A model generated the notes under the pieces. It was given only the letters and a program-made list of their open reading frames with translations. It searched no databases and was not told the DNA's origin. DNA of 64,000 bases, from NCBI RefSeq assembly GCF_900107205.1, contig NZ_FNPC01000004.1, forward strand, positions 248,001-312,000. The letters run 5' to 3'. Positions 9,133 to 18,064 of this stretch are shown here, piece after piece (position 1 is the stretch's first letter; the number at the start of each line of letters is the position of its first letter). The position numbers and the translations under genes were made by a program. The stretch comes from Halopenitus persicus (lineage in GTDB: Archaea; Halobacteriota; Halobacteria; Halobacteriales; Haloferacaceae).

Positions 9133-9251
9133 ATCGTCACTCGACCGTCGAGACGTAAATACCCGTGCAAGCGGTCTTGCCGTTCGACACGTCCACGGTA
9201 TCCGACACGAAACGTCCCCGACGAGCCGGGGACGCCCGAAACGGGCGGGCG

Positions 9252-11747
9252 TCAGAAGAGGTAGAACAGCGGGAAGAGGATGACCCAGACGATGTCGACG
9301 AAGTGCCAGTAGAGGCCGAAGTACTCGACTGGCCGTGGGTCCTCCTGATAGGCGCCGTTCCAGGCACGAACGAGCAGGAATCCGGCGATCAGCAGCCCGA
9401 TGACGACGTGGAGCCCGTGGAGGCCGGTCGTCACGTAGTAGATCGTCGCCTGGACCGGGTCGCCGTGGGAGTTCTGGGTGAGCGTGACGCCGACGTCGTA
9501 GATCTCGTGGTGCCACTCCCACATCTTGATCGACAGGAAGGTGAGCCCGAGCAGTATCGTCGCGCTCAGGTAGGCGATCAGACCCTTTCGGCTCTTTCGG
9601 CGGGCGTACACCAGCGCGAGGATGACCGTGAACGAGGAGGTCAACAGCACGAAGGTGTTGATGAGTCCCGGCAGCGAGTCCGTCAGCGGCTCCCAGGTGT
9701 ACCAGCCCGCGGCCACGCGGATGAAGACCGCCGCGGAGATGAACGCCCCGAAGACGATGACGTCGGAGGCCAGGAAGAACCACATCCCGAGCTTCACCTT
9801 CTCGACGCCCTCGAAGGGCCACCGCTCGGCGATCTCCATCGGCGGCGCGTAGAAGTCCTCGAGGCCCCATTTCACGGCGGTCCAGATGATCCCGAGGAGG
9901 CCGAGGGCGGTGAAGACCGGATAGACGGGATTACTGACCGTGATCCCGGTTCCGAACAGCGTGTCGGCGGTCGTGATGTCGATCGACGAGGAGACGCCCG
10001 AGAGGCCGAAGAAGAATATCCCGGTCGCCAGCGAGAGCGCGAACGGCCAGATGCTGGCGTGGCTCGCGTGCTTGTCCCAGTAGGGGTAGCTTTCGATGTG
10101 GTCGTCGCCGTGACCCTCGCCGTGTCCGCCGTCGGTCGCCGCGGCAGGACCGTCGTGGTCGTCGCTCGGCGTGAGCGCCTCGGAGACGAACTCGAGCTTG
10201 CCGGAGGCGTAGGAGGGTCGACCGCCCCAGTTCTCGAGCGGCGGCGGGGAGGAGACCGCCCACTCGGCGGTTCGCGTGTACTCCCAGGGGTTGTCGGGCG
10301 CGTCCGGTCCCGACACGTAGGACTTCGCGAAGTTGTAGAACATGATGAAGAAGGACAGCCCGAGAACGACCGCGCCGATCGTCCCGAACTGGTGCATCGG
10401 CTGGAAGGCCGGGTCGTACTCGAAGACGCGCCGCGGCGTCTCCCAGGCGAGGAACATCGAGAAGTACACCGCGTTGAACCCGATGAAGAAGATCACGAAG
10501 TGGACCTTCCCGAGGAACTCGTCGTACATCTTCCCGCTCATCTTCGGGAACCAGTAGTAGATGCCGCCGAACAGCGCCGTCGCGCCGCCGAACATCACGT
10601 AGTGGAAGTGAGCGACGACCCAGTAGGTGCCGCGGAACTCGTAGTCGAGCACGATCGCCCCGAGGAACACCCCGGTGATGCCGCCGACGATGAACAACAA
10701 CAGCGCGCCGAAGGCGAACAGGAACGGCGTCGTGAACTTGATCCGTCCCTTGATGAGGGTGTAGATGAGCGAGAAGACGACGAGGTCGAACGGCAACGAG
10801 ATCCCGATCGACGTCGCCATCATCAGCGTCTTGACCTCCAGGTTGATCGTCGTCAGGAACATGTGGTGGGTCCACACGAGGAACGACTGGATCGAGATGA
10901 GACAGATCGCGATGATGACCCACTTGCGTCCGACGAGCCGGTTGCCGGAGAACGACTGGAACAGCTCCAACATTACGCCCAGCGCGGGGAAGAAGACGAT
11001 GTACACCTCCGGATGGCCGAAGAACCAGAAGAGGTGCCCCCACAGCAGCGCGCCGCCCTCGGTCGCCGAGAAGTAGATGCTCCCGAGGATGCGGTCGGAC
11101 AGGAGGATGAGCGCGACCGCCAGCAGCGCCGCGAACGCGAACAACATCATGTAGACGGTCGCGAGGATGGACCAGGTGAAAAGCGGCATGTCCATCAGGC
11201 CCATCCCCTCCGCGCGGGAGTGATGGATGGTCGTCAGGAAGTTGATCGTCGACGCCGTGATCCCGATGACGAACATCGCGAGCGCGAGGATCGCGCCGGT
11301 CGACCCGAGGCTCGGCGTGTACATCGGCACGTTCAGCGGGGCGTACATCGTCCAGCCCGTGCTGAGCGTGCCGCCCTGGAAGTAGCTGATGCCGAGGAGG
11401 ATCCCCGAGAGCGCGTACATCCAGTAGGAGAGGGCGTTCAACCGGGGGAACGCGAGGTCGTCCGCGCCGATCTGCAGCGGAACGAAGTAGTTCGCGAACC
11501 CGAACCCGAACGGCGAGAGGAACCAGAAGACCATCACGAGGCCGTGGGTCGTCACCGCCTCGTTGTAGGCGATCTCCGAGAGGAACTGCGCGCCCGGCTC
11601 CCACAGCTGGAACCGGATGAGCAGCGCGAGCATCCCGCCCATGATCAGGAAGAACAGCGCGGTGATCGTGTACAGGATGCCGACGTCCTTGTGGTTCGTC
11701 GTGACGAACCAGCGGCGGAGTGACGTCTTCGGCGGGAGTTCGGACAT
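9252..11747 (-). CDS. coxAC: Cytochrome c oxidase subunits I and III, fused
   Basis: An 831-residue fusion. Residues 1 to about 590 are subunit I, with haem ligand region EAVTTHGLVMVFWFLSP, the CuB/Tyr motif WFFGHPEVYIVFFPALG, the CuB His pair in WTHHMF and the haem ligands in VAHFHYVMFGG. After an Asp/His-rich hydrophilic linker (about 540-570, GGHGEGHGDDH) the C-terminal part from about residue 640 (EIAERWPFEGVEKVKLGMWF) is subunit III, ending in the membrane. It should reduce oxygen and pump protons. The start overlaps the coxB stop by one base. I+III fusions are known in halophilic archaea and some thermophiles, so this is not a misassembly. Confidence 0.95.
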   Translation of the reverse strand: MSELPPKTSLRRWFVTTNHKDVGILYTITALFFLIMGGMLALLIRFQLWEPGAQFLSEIAYNEAVTTHGLVMVFWFLSPFGFGFANYFVPLQIGADDLAFPRLNALSYWMYALSGILLGISYFQGGTLSTGWTMYAPLNVPMYTPSLGSTGAILALAMFVIGITASTINFLTTIHHSRAEGMGLMDMPLFTWSILATVYMMLFAFAALLAVALILLSDRILGSIYFSATEGGALLWGHLFWFFGHPEVYIVFFPALGVMLELFQSFSGNRLVGRKWVIIAICLISIQSFLVWTHHMFLTTINLEVKTLMMATSIGISLPFDLVVFSLIYTLIKGRIKFTTPFLFAFGALLLFIVGGITGVFLGAIVLDYEFRGTYWVVAHFHYVMFGGATALFGGIYYWFPKMSGKMYDEFLGKVHFVIFFIGFNAVYFSMFLAWETPRRVFEYDPAFQPMHQFGTIGAVVLGLSFFIMFYNFAKSYVSGPDAPDNPWEYTRTAEWAVSSPPPLENWGGRPSYASGKLEFVSEALTPSDDHDGPAAATDGGHGEGHGDDHIESYPYWDKHASHASIWPFALSLATGIFFFGLSGVSSSIDITTADTLFGTGITVSNPVYPVFTALGLLGIIWTAVKWGLEDFYAPPMEIAERWPFEGVEKVKLGMWFFLASDVIVFGAFISAAVFIRVAAGWYTWEPLTDSLPGLINTFVLLTSSFTVILALVYARRKSRKGLIAYLSATILLGLTFLSIKMWEWHHEIYDVGVTLTQNSHGDPVQATIYYVTTGLHGLHVVIGLLIAGFLLVRAWNGAYQEDPRPVEYFGLYWHFVDIVWVILFPLFYLF

Positions 11748-12568
11748 TACGCTTCAACCCCCTGGGCGGTCATCGCGTTCGTCGCGTTCTCCATTCCGTT
11801 GCCGGAGTCCGTTCCGTTGGTGGCGGCTCCCGACCCGTCGGATTCGTTCTCGAGCGCTGCGGCCTGTTCGTCGTACCACGTGTTGAAGTCCTGGTCGTCC
11901 ATCACGACGATCTCGCCGGTCATATAGGAGTGTCCGGATCCGCAGAGCTCGAAGCACTCGATCTGGTGGGTTCGTTCCTCACCGCTCGCGAGGTCTTCCC
12001 CGTCGGTGGTGAACCACGTCTCGGAGTAGTCGCCCGGGATCGCGTCGGACTTGATCCGGAGATCGGTCACGCCGAAGGTGTGCCACACGTCCCGTGACGT
12101 CACCCGTAACTCGATCGCCGAATCCTCCGGAACGTACAGCGTGTTCTGGGTGGTGACGCCGTTGGGGTACTGGAACTCCCAGCCGAACTGGTAGCCGACG
12201 ACGTCAACCTCCATATCGGCCGACTCGACGCCGGGTGCATCGGGCCCCTGCTCGACGACCAACAGCAGGCCGTACGCGTAGACGACGAGGCTGATGACCA
12301 CGATCGCGCTGAGTCCGAACGACAGGAAGAGTTTCTTCGCCTTCGGCCCGCCCTTCCCGGTCGGCAGCTCGCCGAGCACCGGCGGGTCGAAGCTCTCTTT
12401 CGGTTCGCTTCCGTCGTCCCGATACTTGTACGCGTTCCACAGCATGTATGAGACGACGATGACTCCGATGAGCGTTCCGAGCCCGAGGAAGACGGAGAAG
12501 ATCTCGTTGAAGATCTCGGCCTGCGCCCGGAGACCATCGGTCCCTTGCAGTAATACTGACGCTATCAT
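11747..12568 (-). CDS. coxB: Cytochrome c oxidase subunit II
   Basis: 273 residues from ATG at 12568 (MIASVLLQGTDGLRAQAEIF); an upstream in-frame start would only add 14 charged residues. Two membrane helices (about 27-47 and 85-108) precede a periplasmic cupredoxin domain. The binuclear CuA site is complete: WHTFGV supplies a His and CFELCGSGHSYM gives C-x3-C-x3-H-x2-M. The C-terminal tail is low-complexity and rich in N, G and S with several possible N-glycosylation sites. First gene of the oxidase operon; it accepts electrons, probably from halocyanin, and passes them to subunit I. Confidence 0.95.
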   Translation of the reverse strand: MIASVLLQGTDGLRAQAEIFNEIFSVFLGLGTLIGVIVVSYMLWNAYKYRDDGSEPKESFDPPVLGELPTGKGGPKAKKLFLSFGLSAIVVISLVVYAYGLLLVVEQGPDAPGVESADMEVDVVGYQFGWEFQYPNGVTTQNTLYVPEDSAIELRVTSRDVWHTFGVTDLRIKSDAIPGDYSETWFTTDGEDLASGEERTHQIECFELCGSGHSYMTGEIVVMDDQDFNTWYDEQAAALENESDGSGAATNGTDSGNGMENATNAMTAQGVEA

Positions 12569-12803
12569 ATTCTTTTCTCGGCCCTTGCCTGTGACTTGGT
12601 GATGCCGCACTTATCTCTTTTGTAGCGCGTTCGTCAGCGGTCGGTCTCGGGGGCGCGGCTTGGACGTTCGAGACCGGGGTTTGGCCGTTCGAGACCGCGG
12701 ATTCGGCGCTCACGGCGATGTGACGCGAGGGCGTCCGTGGATATACGAAGGCTATTTGTATACACGACCGGACCATCCGAACAACGAGGACACACAGACA
12801 GCT

Positions 12804-13259
12804 ATGGTCTCACTAACGCTTTTGAGTACGGTACTGATGGGGCTGCTCGTGATCGCCACCTTCGTCGCCGTCGGGCGGTTCGGCCGCACGCCGGAGCTCG
12901 TGACCGGCGACGGCGACGGCGACCGGTACGACCGGGTCGTCGCTCGCCTCCGATCGATCGCCAGTTCGCCGACGGTCTGGGCCATCACGTTCGTCGTCTT
13001 CGCGGCCGGACTCGGGCTGTTGACCGTGCTCGCCGTTGGGAACTTCGGGCTGCCCGAGGGTCTCCCCGGCACCCTGCTGAACGTCGTCTACGGCCTCGTC
13101 GGACTCCTCATCGCCGGCTTCGTCTTCTTCGGCGCGTACGCCGCGACGCGCGAACACGGACTCGGGAACGCGCAGGGGGTCGCCGCCGGCTCGATCGCGC
13201 TCGGGATGGTCCTGATGCTCGTCATCGCCATCCAGCTCGTCGTCGGGTTTGCGGGCTAA
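12804..13259 (+). CDS. Conserved haloarchaeal membrane protein divergent from coxB
   Basis: A 151-residue protein starting at ATG 12804 (MVSLTLLSTVLMGLLVIATF). Four hydrophobic helices are visible: about 3-22, 54-76, 85-110 and 122-148, with a short Asp-rich loop after the first. It stands head to head with coxB across a 235-bp gap, a position that suggests co-regulation with the oxidase. I do not recognise a function. Confidence 0.7.
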   Translation: MVSLTLLSTVLMGLLVIATFVAVGRFGRTPELVTGDGDGDRYDRVVARLRSIASSPTVWAITFVVFAAGLGLLTVLAVGNFGLPEGLPGTLLNVVYGLVGLLIAGFVFFGAYAATREHGLGNAQGVAAGSIALGMVLMLVIAIQLVVGFAG

Positions 13260-13278
13260 GCAGCCGCGGGTTCGCGGG

Positions 13279-13479
13279 CTAGGCGACCGCGATCCCGTAT
13301 CGGCTGAGGAACTCGCTGACCGATTTTATTACCACCGGACTGCCGATGATCCGGCAGCGTCCGTCGGACTCGACGATCGTGACCGTAAACTCCGCCTCCA
13401 GACGGTCCCGGATCCCGTCCAGCGACTGACAGGGGAGGACGATCTGGGTGCTGTCTCTGAGGCGCGCCGGATCCGGCAT
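13279..13479 (-). CDS. VNG_1110C family small protein
   Basis: A 66-residue protein, MPDPARLRDSTQIVLPCQ at its start (ATG 13479). It shows alternating strand and helix and ends in KSVSEFLSRYGIAVA, much like the small haloarchaeal VNG_1110C family. The earlier in-frame start at 13620 would add 47 basic residues unlike haloarchaeal proteins and overlap the drg promoter, so it is not preferred. Function unknown; a KH-like or nucleic-acid-binding fold would be only a guess. Confidence 0.65.
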   Translation of the reverse strand: MPDPARLRDSTQIVLPCQSLDGIRDRLEAEFTVTIVESDGRCRIIGSPVVIKSVSEFLSRYGIAVA

Positions 13480-13680
13480 TCGACGTTCGAAGCCTCTCAC
13501 AGGGACCTCATAACCGTGACGAAACGCGCGAGTCGGCGATCCGAGTCGCCGGACTTGCCAGACGATCTCTCCGGACTTGCCGGACGATCTCCCCGAACTC
13601 GCACGACCAGCGACCGCCATCGGAACGGCGGAGGTCGCGAAGGAACAGGTTTAACGAACTGAGCGGCGGAGTTGCCCCTG

Positions 13681-14790
13681 ATGGGACTGGAAGAGGAGAT
13701 CGAGGACCTCCGCGAGGAGATCGCCGAGACGCCCTACAACAAGTCCACCGAGGCCCACATCGGTCGTCTCAAGGCGAAGCTCGCGGAGAAGAAGGAGAAG
13801 CTGGAGAACCAGTCCTCCGCCGGCGGCGGCCACGGCTACGCGGTCGAGAAACACGGCGACGCCACCGTCGCGCTCGTCGGGTTCCCGAGCGTCGGCAAGT
13901 CGACGCTGATCAACGCCCTCACCAACGCGGACAGCGAGACCGGCTCCTACGAGTTCACGACCCTCGACGTCAATCCCGGAATGTTGCAGTACCGGGGCGC
14001 ACAGATACAGATCCTCGACGTGCCGGGGCTGATCGAGGGGGCGGCCGGCGGGCGCGGCGGCGGCAAGGAGGTCCTCTCGGTCGTTCGGACCGCCGACCTC
14101 GTCGTCTTCCTGCTCTCCGTCTTCGAGATCGAGCAGTACGATCGGCTGAGCGAGGAGCTGTACGACACCAACATCCGGATCGACGCCGAGCCGCCCAACA
14201 TCAACGTCCGCAAGACCCACAAGGACGGCATCCAGGTGACCACGAGCGACGAGGTGAGCCTCGAGGAGGAGACGATCAAGCAGGTCCTCCGCGAGTACGG
14301 CTACGTCAACGCGCAGGTGACCATCCCGCACGACGTCACCATCGACGAGCTCGTCGACGGCGTGATGGACAACCGCGTCTACCTCCCCTCGATGGTGGCG
14401 GTCAACAAGGCGGACCTGATCGACAAGGACTACCTGCCCACGATCAAGCGGGAACTGCGCGAGCGCGGTCTCGACCCCGAGGAGGTCGTCTTCATTTCCG
14501 CGGAGGAGGAACGCGGCCTCGACGGGTTCACGGAACGCGTCTGGGAGGAACTCGGTCTGATCCGGATCTATATGGACAAGCCCGGTCGGGGCGTCGATTA
14601 CGAGGAACCGTTGATCCTCTTCGAGGGCGACACCGTCGGCGACGCCTGCCGGAAGATCGGCGGCGAGTTCGAGGACCGATTCAAGTTCGCCCGCGTCTCC
14701 GGCCCGAGCGCGAAACACGACGAACAGCAGGTCGGACGCGACCACGAGCTCGCCGACGAGGACGAGCTCCGGATCGTCGCCCGGAAGTGA
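13681..14790 (+). CDS. drg: Developmentally regulated GTP-binding protein (Obg/DRG family GTPase)
   Basis: A 369-residue DRG-type GTPase. A helical N-terminus (1-60) is followed by the P-loop GFPSVGKST (67-75), the G3 motif DVPGLIEGAAGGRGGGKEVL, the G4 motif NKAD and a C-terminal TGS domain (EEPLILFEGDTVGDACRKIG). ATG at 13681 is chosen over a TTG three codons upstream. DRG proteins bind ribosomes and act in translation or stalled-ribosome control. A TTTAACG element near 13650 fits a leaderless promoter. The next gene begins five bases after the stop. Confidence 0.95.
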   Translation: MGLEEEIEDLREEIAETPYNKSTEAHIGRLKAKLAEKKEKLENQSSAGGGHGYAVEKHGDATVALVGFPSVGKSTLINALTNADSETGSYEFTTLDVNPGMLQYRGAQIQILDVPGLIEGAAGGRGGGKEVLSVVRTADLVVFLLSVFEIEQYDRLSEELYDTNIRIDAEPPNINVRKTHKDGIQVTTSDEVSLEEETIKQVLREYGYVNAQVTIPHDVTIDELVDGVMDNRVYLPSMVAVNKADLIDKDYLPTIKRELRERGLDPEEVVFISAEEERGLDGFTERVWEELGLIRIYMDKPGRGVDYEEPLILFEGDTVGDACRKIGGEFEDRFKFARVSGPSAKHDEQQVGRDHELADEDELRIVARK

Positions 14791-14794
14791 CCCC

Positions 14795-15391
14795 GTGACC
14801 GACGCTCGTCCCGACCGAAACGGTGCGGATCCGGACGGGTCCGCGACCGCCGACCCCCGATCCGACAGCATCCGGATCGAGGACTCCGGATCCGAGGACC
14901 TTCGGATCGACGATCGGGCGGCGCTCGCCGCGGCCGTCGGACTGCTCGCCGTTCCGGTGACCGTCATCGTCGACGGGGACGCGTACACGATCGTCTCGCT
15001 GTGGGGATTGGTCACCGTCGCGCCCGGCCCCGGCGGCGAGACGGTAGTCAGCGGCTACCCGCTGTGGCGGTACCTTCTCGACCATCCGCTGTCGTTCGGC
15101 GCGCTTCCCGCCTCGATACGGGCGTGGCCGCTCGCGCTCGCGTTCCATCTGCTTGCCGTCGGGAGCGTGGGAACCGGCGTTCTTTGGGACCGAGAGGATC
15201 GTCGCGTCACGGGCGGTTTGCTCGTGCTCGCCGGTATCGCGAGCCTCTCCGTGGCGCTCGGGATCGGGTTCCGATACGGTCTCGGCGCCCCGAGCGCCGT
15301 CGGGACGGTCGTTCCGCTCGCGGCGATCTGTGCGTGGGCGTGCGCGATCGCGTTGTACGGGCCGGCACTCCGGGGAATCCTCGGTCGATAA
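14795..15391 (+). CDS. Haloarchaeal membrane protein, TIGR04206-like
   Basis: 198 residues from a GTG start at 14795, four bases after drg. An acidic, low-complexity N-terminal tail of about 45 residues leads to four hydrophobic stretches (about 47-63, 108-128, 144-163, 170-192). The pattern, with GLVTVAPGPGGE in the first loop and PLWRYLLDHP just after, resembles the TIGR04206 family of halophile membrane proteins, with no known role. Probably co-transcribed with drg. Confidence 0.65.
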   Translation: MTDARPDRNGADPDGSATADPRSDSIRIEDSGSEDLRIDDRAALAAAVGLLAVPVTVIVDGDAYTIVSLWGLVTVAPGPGGETVVSGYPLWRYLLDHPLSFGALPASIRAWPLALAFHLLAVGSVGTGVLWDREDRRVTGGLLVLAGIASLSVALGIGFRYGLGAPSAVGTVVPLAAICAWACAIALYGPALRGILGR

Positions 15392-15454
15392 GCCGCTCGT
15401 CGCGGTGGTCGCTCGGCACGGTCGGTCGTACAGCACTTCCTCGTCACGCCGTTT

Positions 15455-16906
15455 TCACTCCGTCCCCCCGGTCTCCGGCCGATAGCCGCGGCTGACCGAC
15501 TTCCAGGTTCCGGAGTCGAACCGCCAGTAGTTGATCGCGGCGGGAACGACCGTCTCCGCGAGGAAGCCGAGGTAGACGCCCCACAGCCCGAGCGGGGTCG
15601 TCGCGCCCACGTACGCCAGCGGGATCGAGACGCAGAACATCCCGAGAAACTGGCTGAGGAACGGCACCGTCGTGTCGCCGCTCGCATCGAGCGGGCCGGC
15701 GGCGCCGCCGGCCACGCCCTGGAACACGATCGCCACGCAGGCGGCGTACACGAGCGTGACCGCGATCGGGATCGCGGGATCGCCGGGGTCGTCGACGAAC
15801 AGGCCGACGATCGGCTCGGCGAAGACGGCGACGATGACCGCCGAGACGAGATACGTCGCGACCGCGAACCGGATGATGTCGCGGCCGTACCGCTCGGCGG
15901 CCGCCTCCGCGCCGGTGCCGAGCTCCTGGCCGACGAGGCTCGAGGCGGCAAGCCCGAAGCCCCAGCCGGGCGTGTTCATGATCCCCCAGATCCGCCTGGC
16001 GATGACGAACGCCGCGACGACGTCCCGGCCGAAGATGTCGAGGATCGCGAGCATCGGGAACTCGGCGGCCGTCCACACGAGGTTCCGCGCGCCGACCGGC
16101 GCGCCGATCGAGACGAGATCCGAGAGGGTGCCTGGGTCCGCGTACGCGCCGATGGGATCGATCCGGACCGGAAACGTCCCGACCGCGGGGAGTCCGCCGC
16201 GGACCAGCCCGATCGCGAAGGCCGCGCTGACCACGACGTTCGAGAGGACGGTCCCGATCGCCGCCCCGACGACCCCGAGTTCGAGCCCGAAGATCAGCAC
16301 GGCGTTGAGAACGACGTTCGCGACCGCGCCGCCCGCGCGCAGCTGCATCGCGGTGTAGGCGTCGTCGGCGCCGACGAGCACGCGGCTTCCGACGAGGTTG
16401 AGCGCGGCGAAGGGGATGCCGAGGCCGACCACCCGGAGGTATCGCGCGCCCAGCTCGATCGCGCGGGCGTCGCTCGAGAGCAGCCCGATCAGCTCGGCCG
16501 GGACGAGCCAGAAGGTCGCCGCGACCGGAAGCGTGATCGCGACGACGAGCGTGACGCTCCCGCGGACGGCCTGCCCGAGTTCCTCTCGAGCGTCCGCGCC
16601 GTACCGCTGGGAGACCAACGCGATCGTCCCTCCGGCGACGCCGCCGCCGATCGCGAACGCGAGCCCCCAAAAGGGCCCGGCGAACCCGACGCCCGCGATC
16701 GCGGCCGAGCCGACCGCCACCCCGACCATCGCCACGTCGACGGCGTTCTTCGACATCCGGGCGATCCCCGTGACGACGCGGGGCCACGCCAACTCCGTCG
16801 TGCGGATCGCGCGCTCGCGGTCGATGAGCCCGAGGCGGGCGAGCGCGAGCCCGATCCAGCGAATGACGAGCCGGACCGGATTCGGAGGGCGGATCACGTG
16901 AGACAT
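15455..16906 (-). CDS. MATE family efflux transporter
   Basis: A 483-residue, twelve-helix exporter; ATG at 16906 (MSHVIRPPNPVRLVIRW) is chosen because the longer frame adds a basic stretch. The two MATE halves are visible, with the family pattern ELAWPRVVTGIARMSKNAVD and VGSAAIAGVGFAGPFWG in the first and ARNLVWTAAEFPMLAILDIF and NTPGWGFGLAASSLVGQELG in the second. MATE proteins export cationic compounds in exchange for Na+ or H+. It stands alone, convergent with the upstream membrane gene and divergent from the VOC gene. Confidence 0.9.
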   Translation of the reverse strand: MSHVIRPPNPVRLVIRWIGLALARLGLIDRERAIRTTELAWPRVVTGIARMSKNAVDVAMVGVAVGSAAIAGVGFAGPFWGLAFAIGGGVAGGTIALVSQRYGADAREELGQAVRGSVTLVVAITLPVAATFWLVPAELIGLLSSDARAIELGARYLRVVGLGIPFAALNLVGSRVLVGADDAYTAMQLRAGGAVANVVLNAVLIFGLELGVVGAAIGTVLSNVVVSAAFAIGLVRGGLPAVGTFPVRIDPIGAYADPGTLSDLVSIGAPVGARNLVWTAAEFPMLAILDIFGRDVVAAFVIARRIWGIMNTPGWGFGLAASSLVGQELGTGAEAAAERYGRDIIRFAVATYLVSAVIVAVFAEPIVGLFVDDPGDPAIPIAVTLVYAACVAIVFQGVAGGAAGPLDASGDTTVPFLSQFLGMFCVSIPLAYVGATTPLGLWGVYLGFLAETVVPAAINYWRFDSGTWKSVSRGYRPETGGTE

Positions 16907-17036
16907 CCCCCGTTTCCGGTTCAGGCCTAAGGGGTTTCGCTCGCCGGCAGTCGTCTCCGGGAGCCGGGTCCGGACCTGTGCTGCGGATACCCGAGGACGG
17001 TACGTTTTTCCACGAGTTCGCCCAACCACGATCCGT

Positions 17037-17801
17037 ATGAATCCGCTGCTCGATCACGTGATGATCCGCGTCGAGGACCTCGAGGAGAGCCTCGAGTGGT
17101 ATCAAACCAACTTCGGCTACGAGGAGAAGGGCCGCTGGGAGGCCGACACGTTCACGAACGTCTACCTCGGGCCCGAGAACGGCCACGATGACGGCGCGCT
17201 CCTGGAGCTCACCTACAACCACGACGACCGGACCTACGATATGGGCGACGCCTGGGGCCACATCGCGGTTCGAGTCCCGGAGGACGGCCTCCAGGACGCC
17301 TACGACGAGCTGCTGGCCAACGGCGTCGAGGACTACCGCGACCCCGAGTCCTGTGGCAACCGGTACGCCTTCGTGAAGGACCCCGACGGCCACGAGATCG
17401 AGATCGTCAAGCGCGACCACGGTGCGAAGTGGAGCCTCGACCACACGATGATCCGTGTCGAGGACGCCGACGAGGCGATCGGCTTCTGGACGCGCAAGTT
17501 CGAGTACGAGCCCGCCGGCCGGTGGGAGGCCGACACGTTCGCGAACTACTTCATGGAGCCCGCGGACGCCCCCGAGGAGGCGATGTCGGTCGAGCTTACC
17601 TACAACTACGACGGCCGCAGCTACGAGCTGGGCGACGCCTGGGGGCACCTCTGCGTCCGTACCGCCGACCTCCAGGGCGACTGGGAGACGCTGATGGAGC
17701 GCGAAGCCACCGACTACCGCGACCCCGAGTCCTGCGACAACCGATACGCGTTCACGACCGACCAGGACGGCCACGAGATCGAGATCCTGAACCGGGAATA
17801 G
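17037..17801 (+). CDS. Two-domain VOC (glyoxalase-type) protein
   Basis: 254 residues made of two homologous VOC domains (about 1-127 and 130-254). Each has the metal-ligand pattern of glyoxalase I: LDHVMIRVED / LDHTMIRVED, LLELTYNHDDR / SVELTYNYDGR, WGHIAVRV / WGHLCVRT and GHEIEIVK / GHEIEILN. Thus each domain keeps His, Glu, His and Glu. Likely a lactoyl-thiol lyase removing methylglyoxal; in halophiles the thiol would be gamma-glutamylcysteine. The internal duplication is old, since the halves differ throughout. Confidence 0.85.
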   Translation: MNPLLDHVMIRVEDLEESLEWYQTNFGYEEKGRWEADTFTNVYLGPENGHDDGALLELTYNHDDRTYDMGDAWGHIAVRVPEDGLQDAYDELLANGVEDYRDPESCGNRYAFVKDPDGHEIEIVKRDHGAKWSLDHTMIRVEDADEAIGFWTRKFEYEPAGRWEADTFANYFMEPADAPEEAMSVELTYNYDGRSYELGDAWGHLCVRTADLQGDWETLMEREATDYRDPESCDNRYAFTTDQDGHEIEILNRE

Positions 17802-18064
17802 AAGCCACTTCCTCCGGCTCTGTCCCCGCGTGACCATCTCGATTCCGCCGATCGATCTTTTGAGAATACATATCTGAATGACATTCGACGGTCGGCCGCA
17901 GCCTCACTTTTTGCAAGAATAGACTGTTCAAATAAATGCTTTATTAACTATCCATTGTGGTTAATTGAACTCTCTCGGTAGTGGTGATATCAGCGACGCG
18001 CGTCGGACGTGGTGGTCGACGTCGCGGTCGCGTATCGCTGCGTCCCGGTGTGGGTTCGTCCACT

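Noticed and set aside
9165-11723. 852-codon plus-strand open frame across the oxidase genes
   Set aside because: It is the antisense of coxAC; the sequence is an Arg/Glu/Asp-rich low-complexity string without a start signal or homologous pattern.
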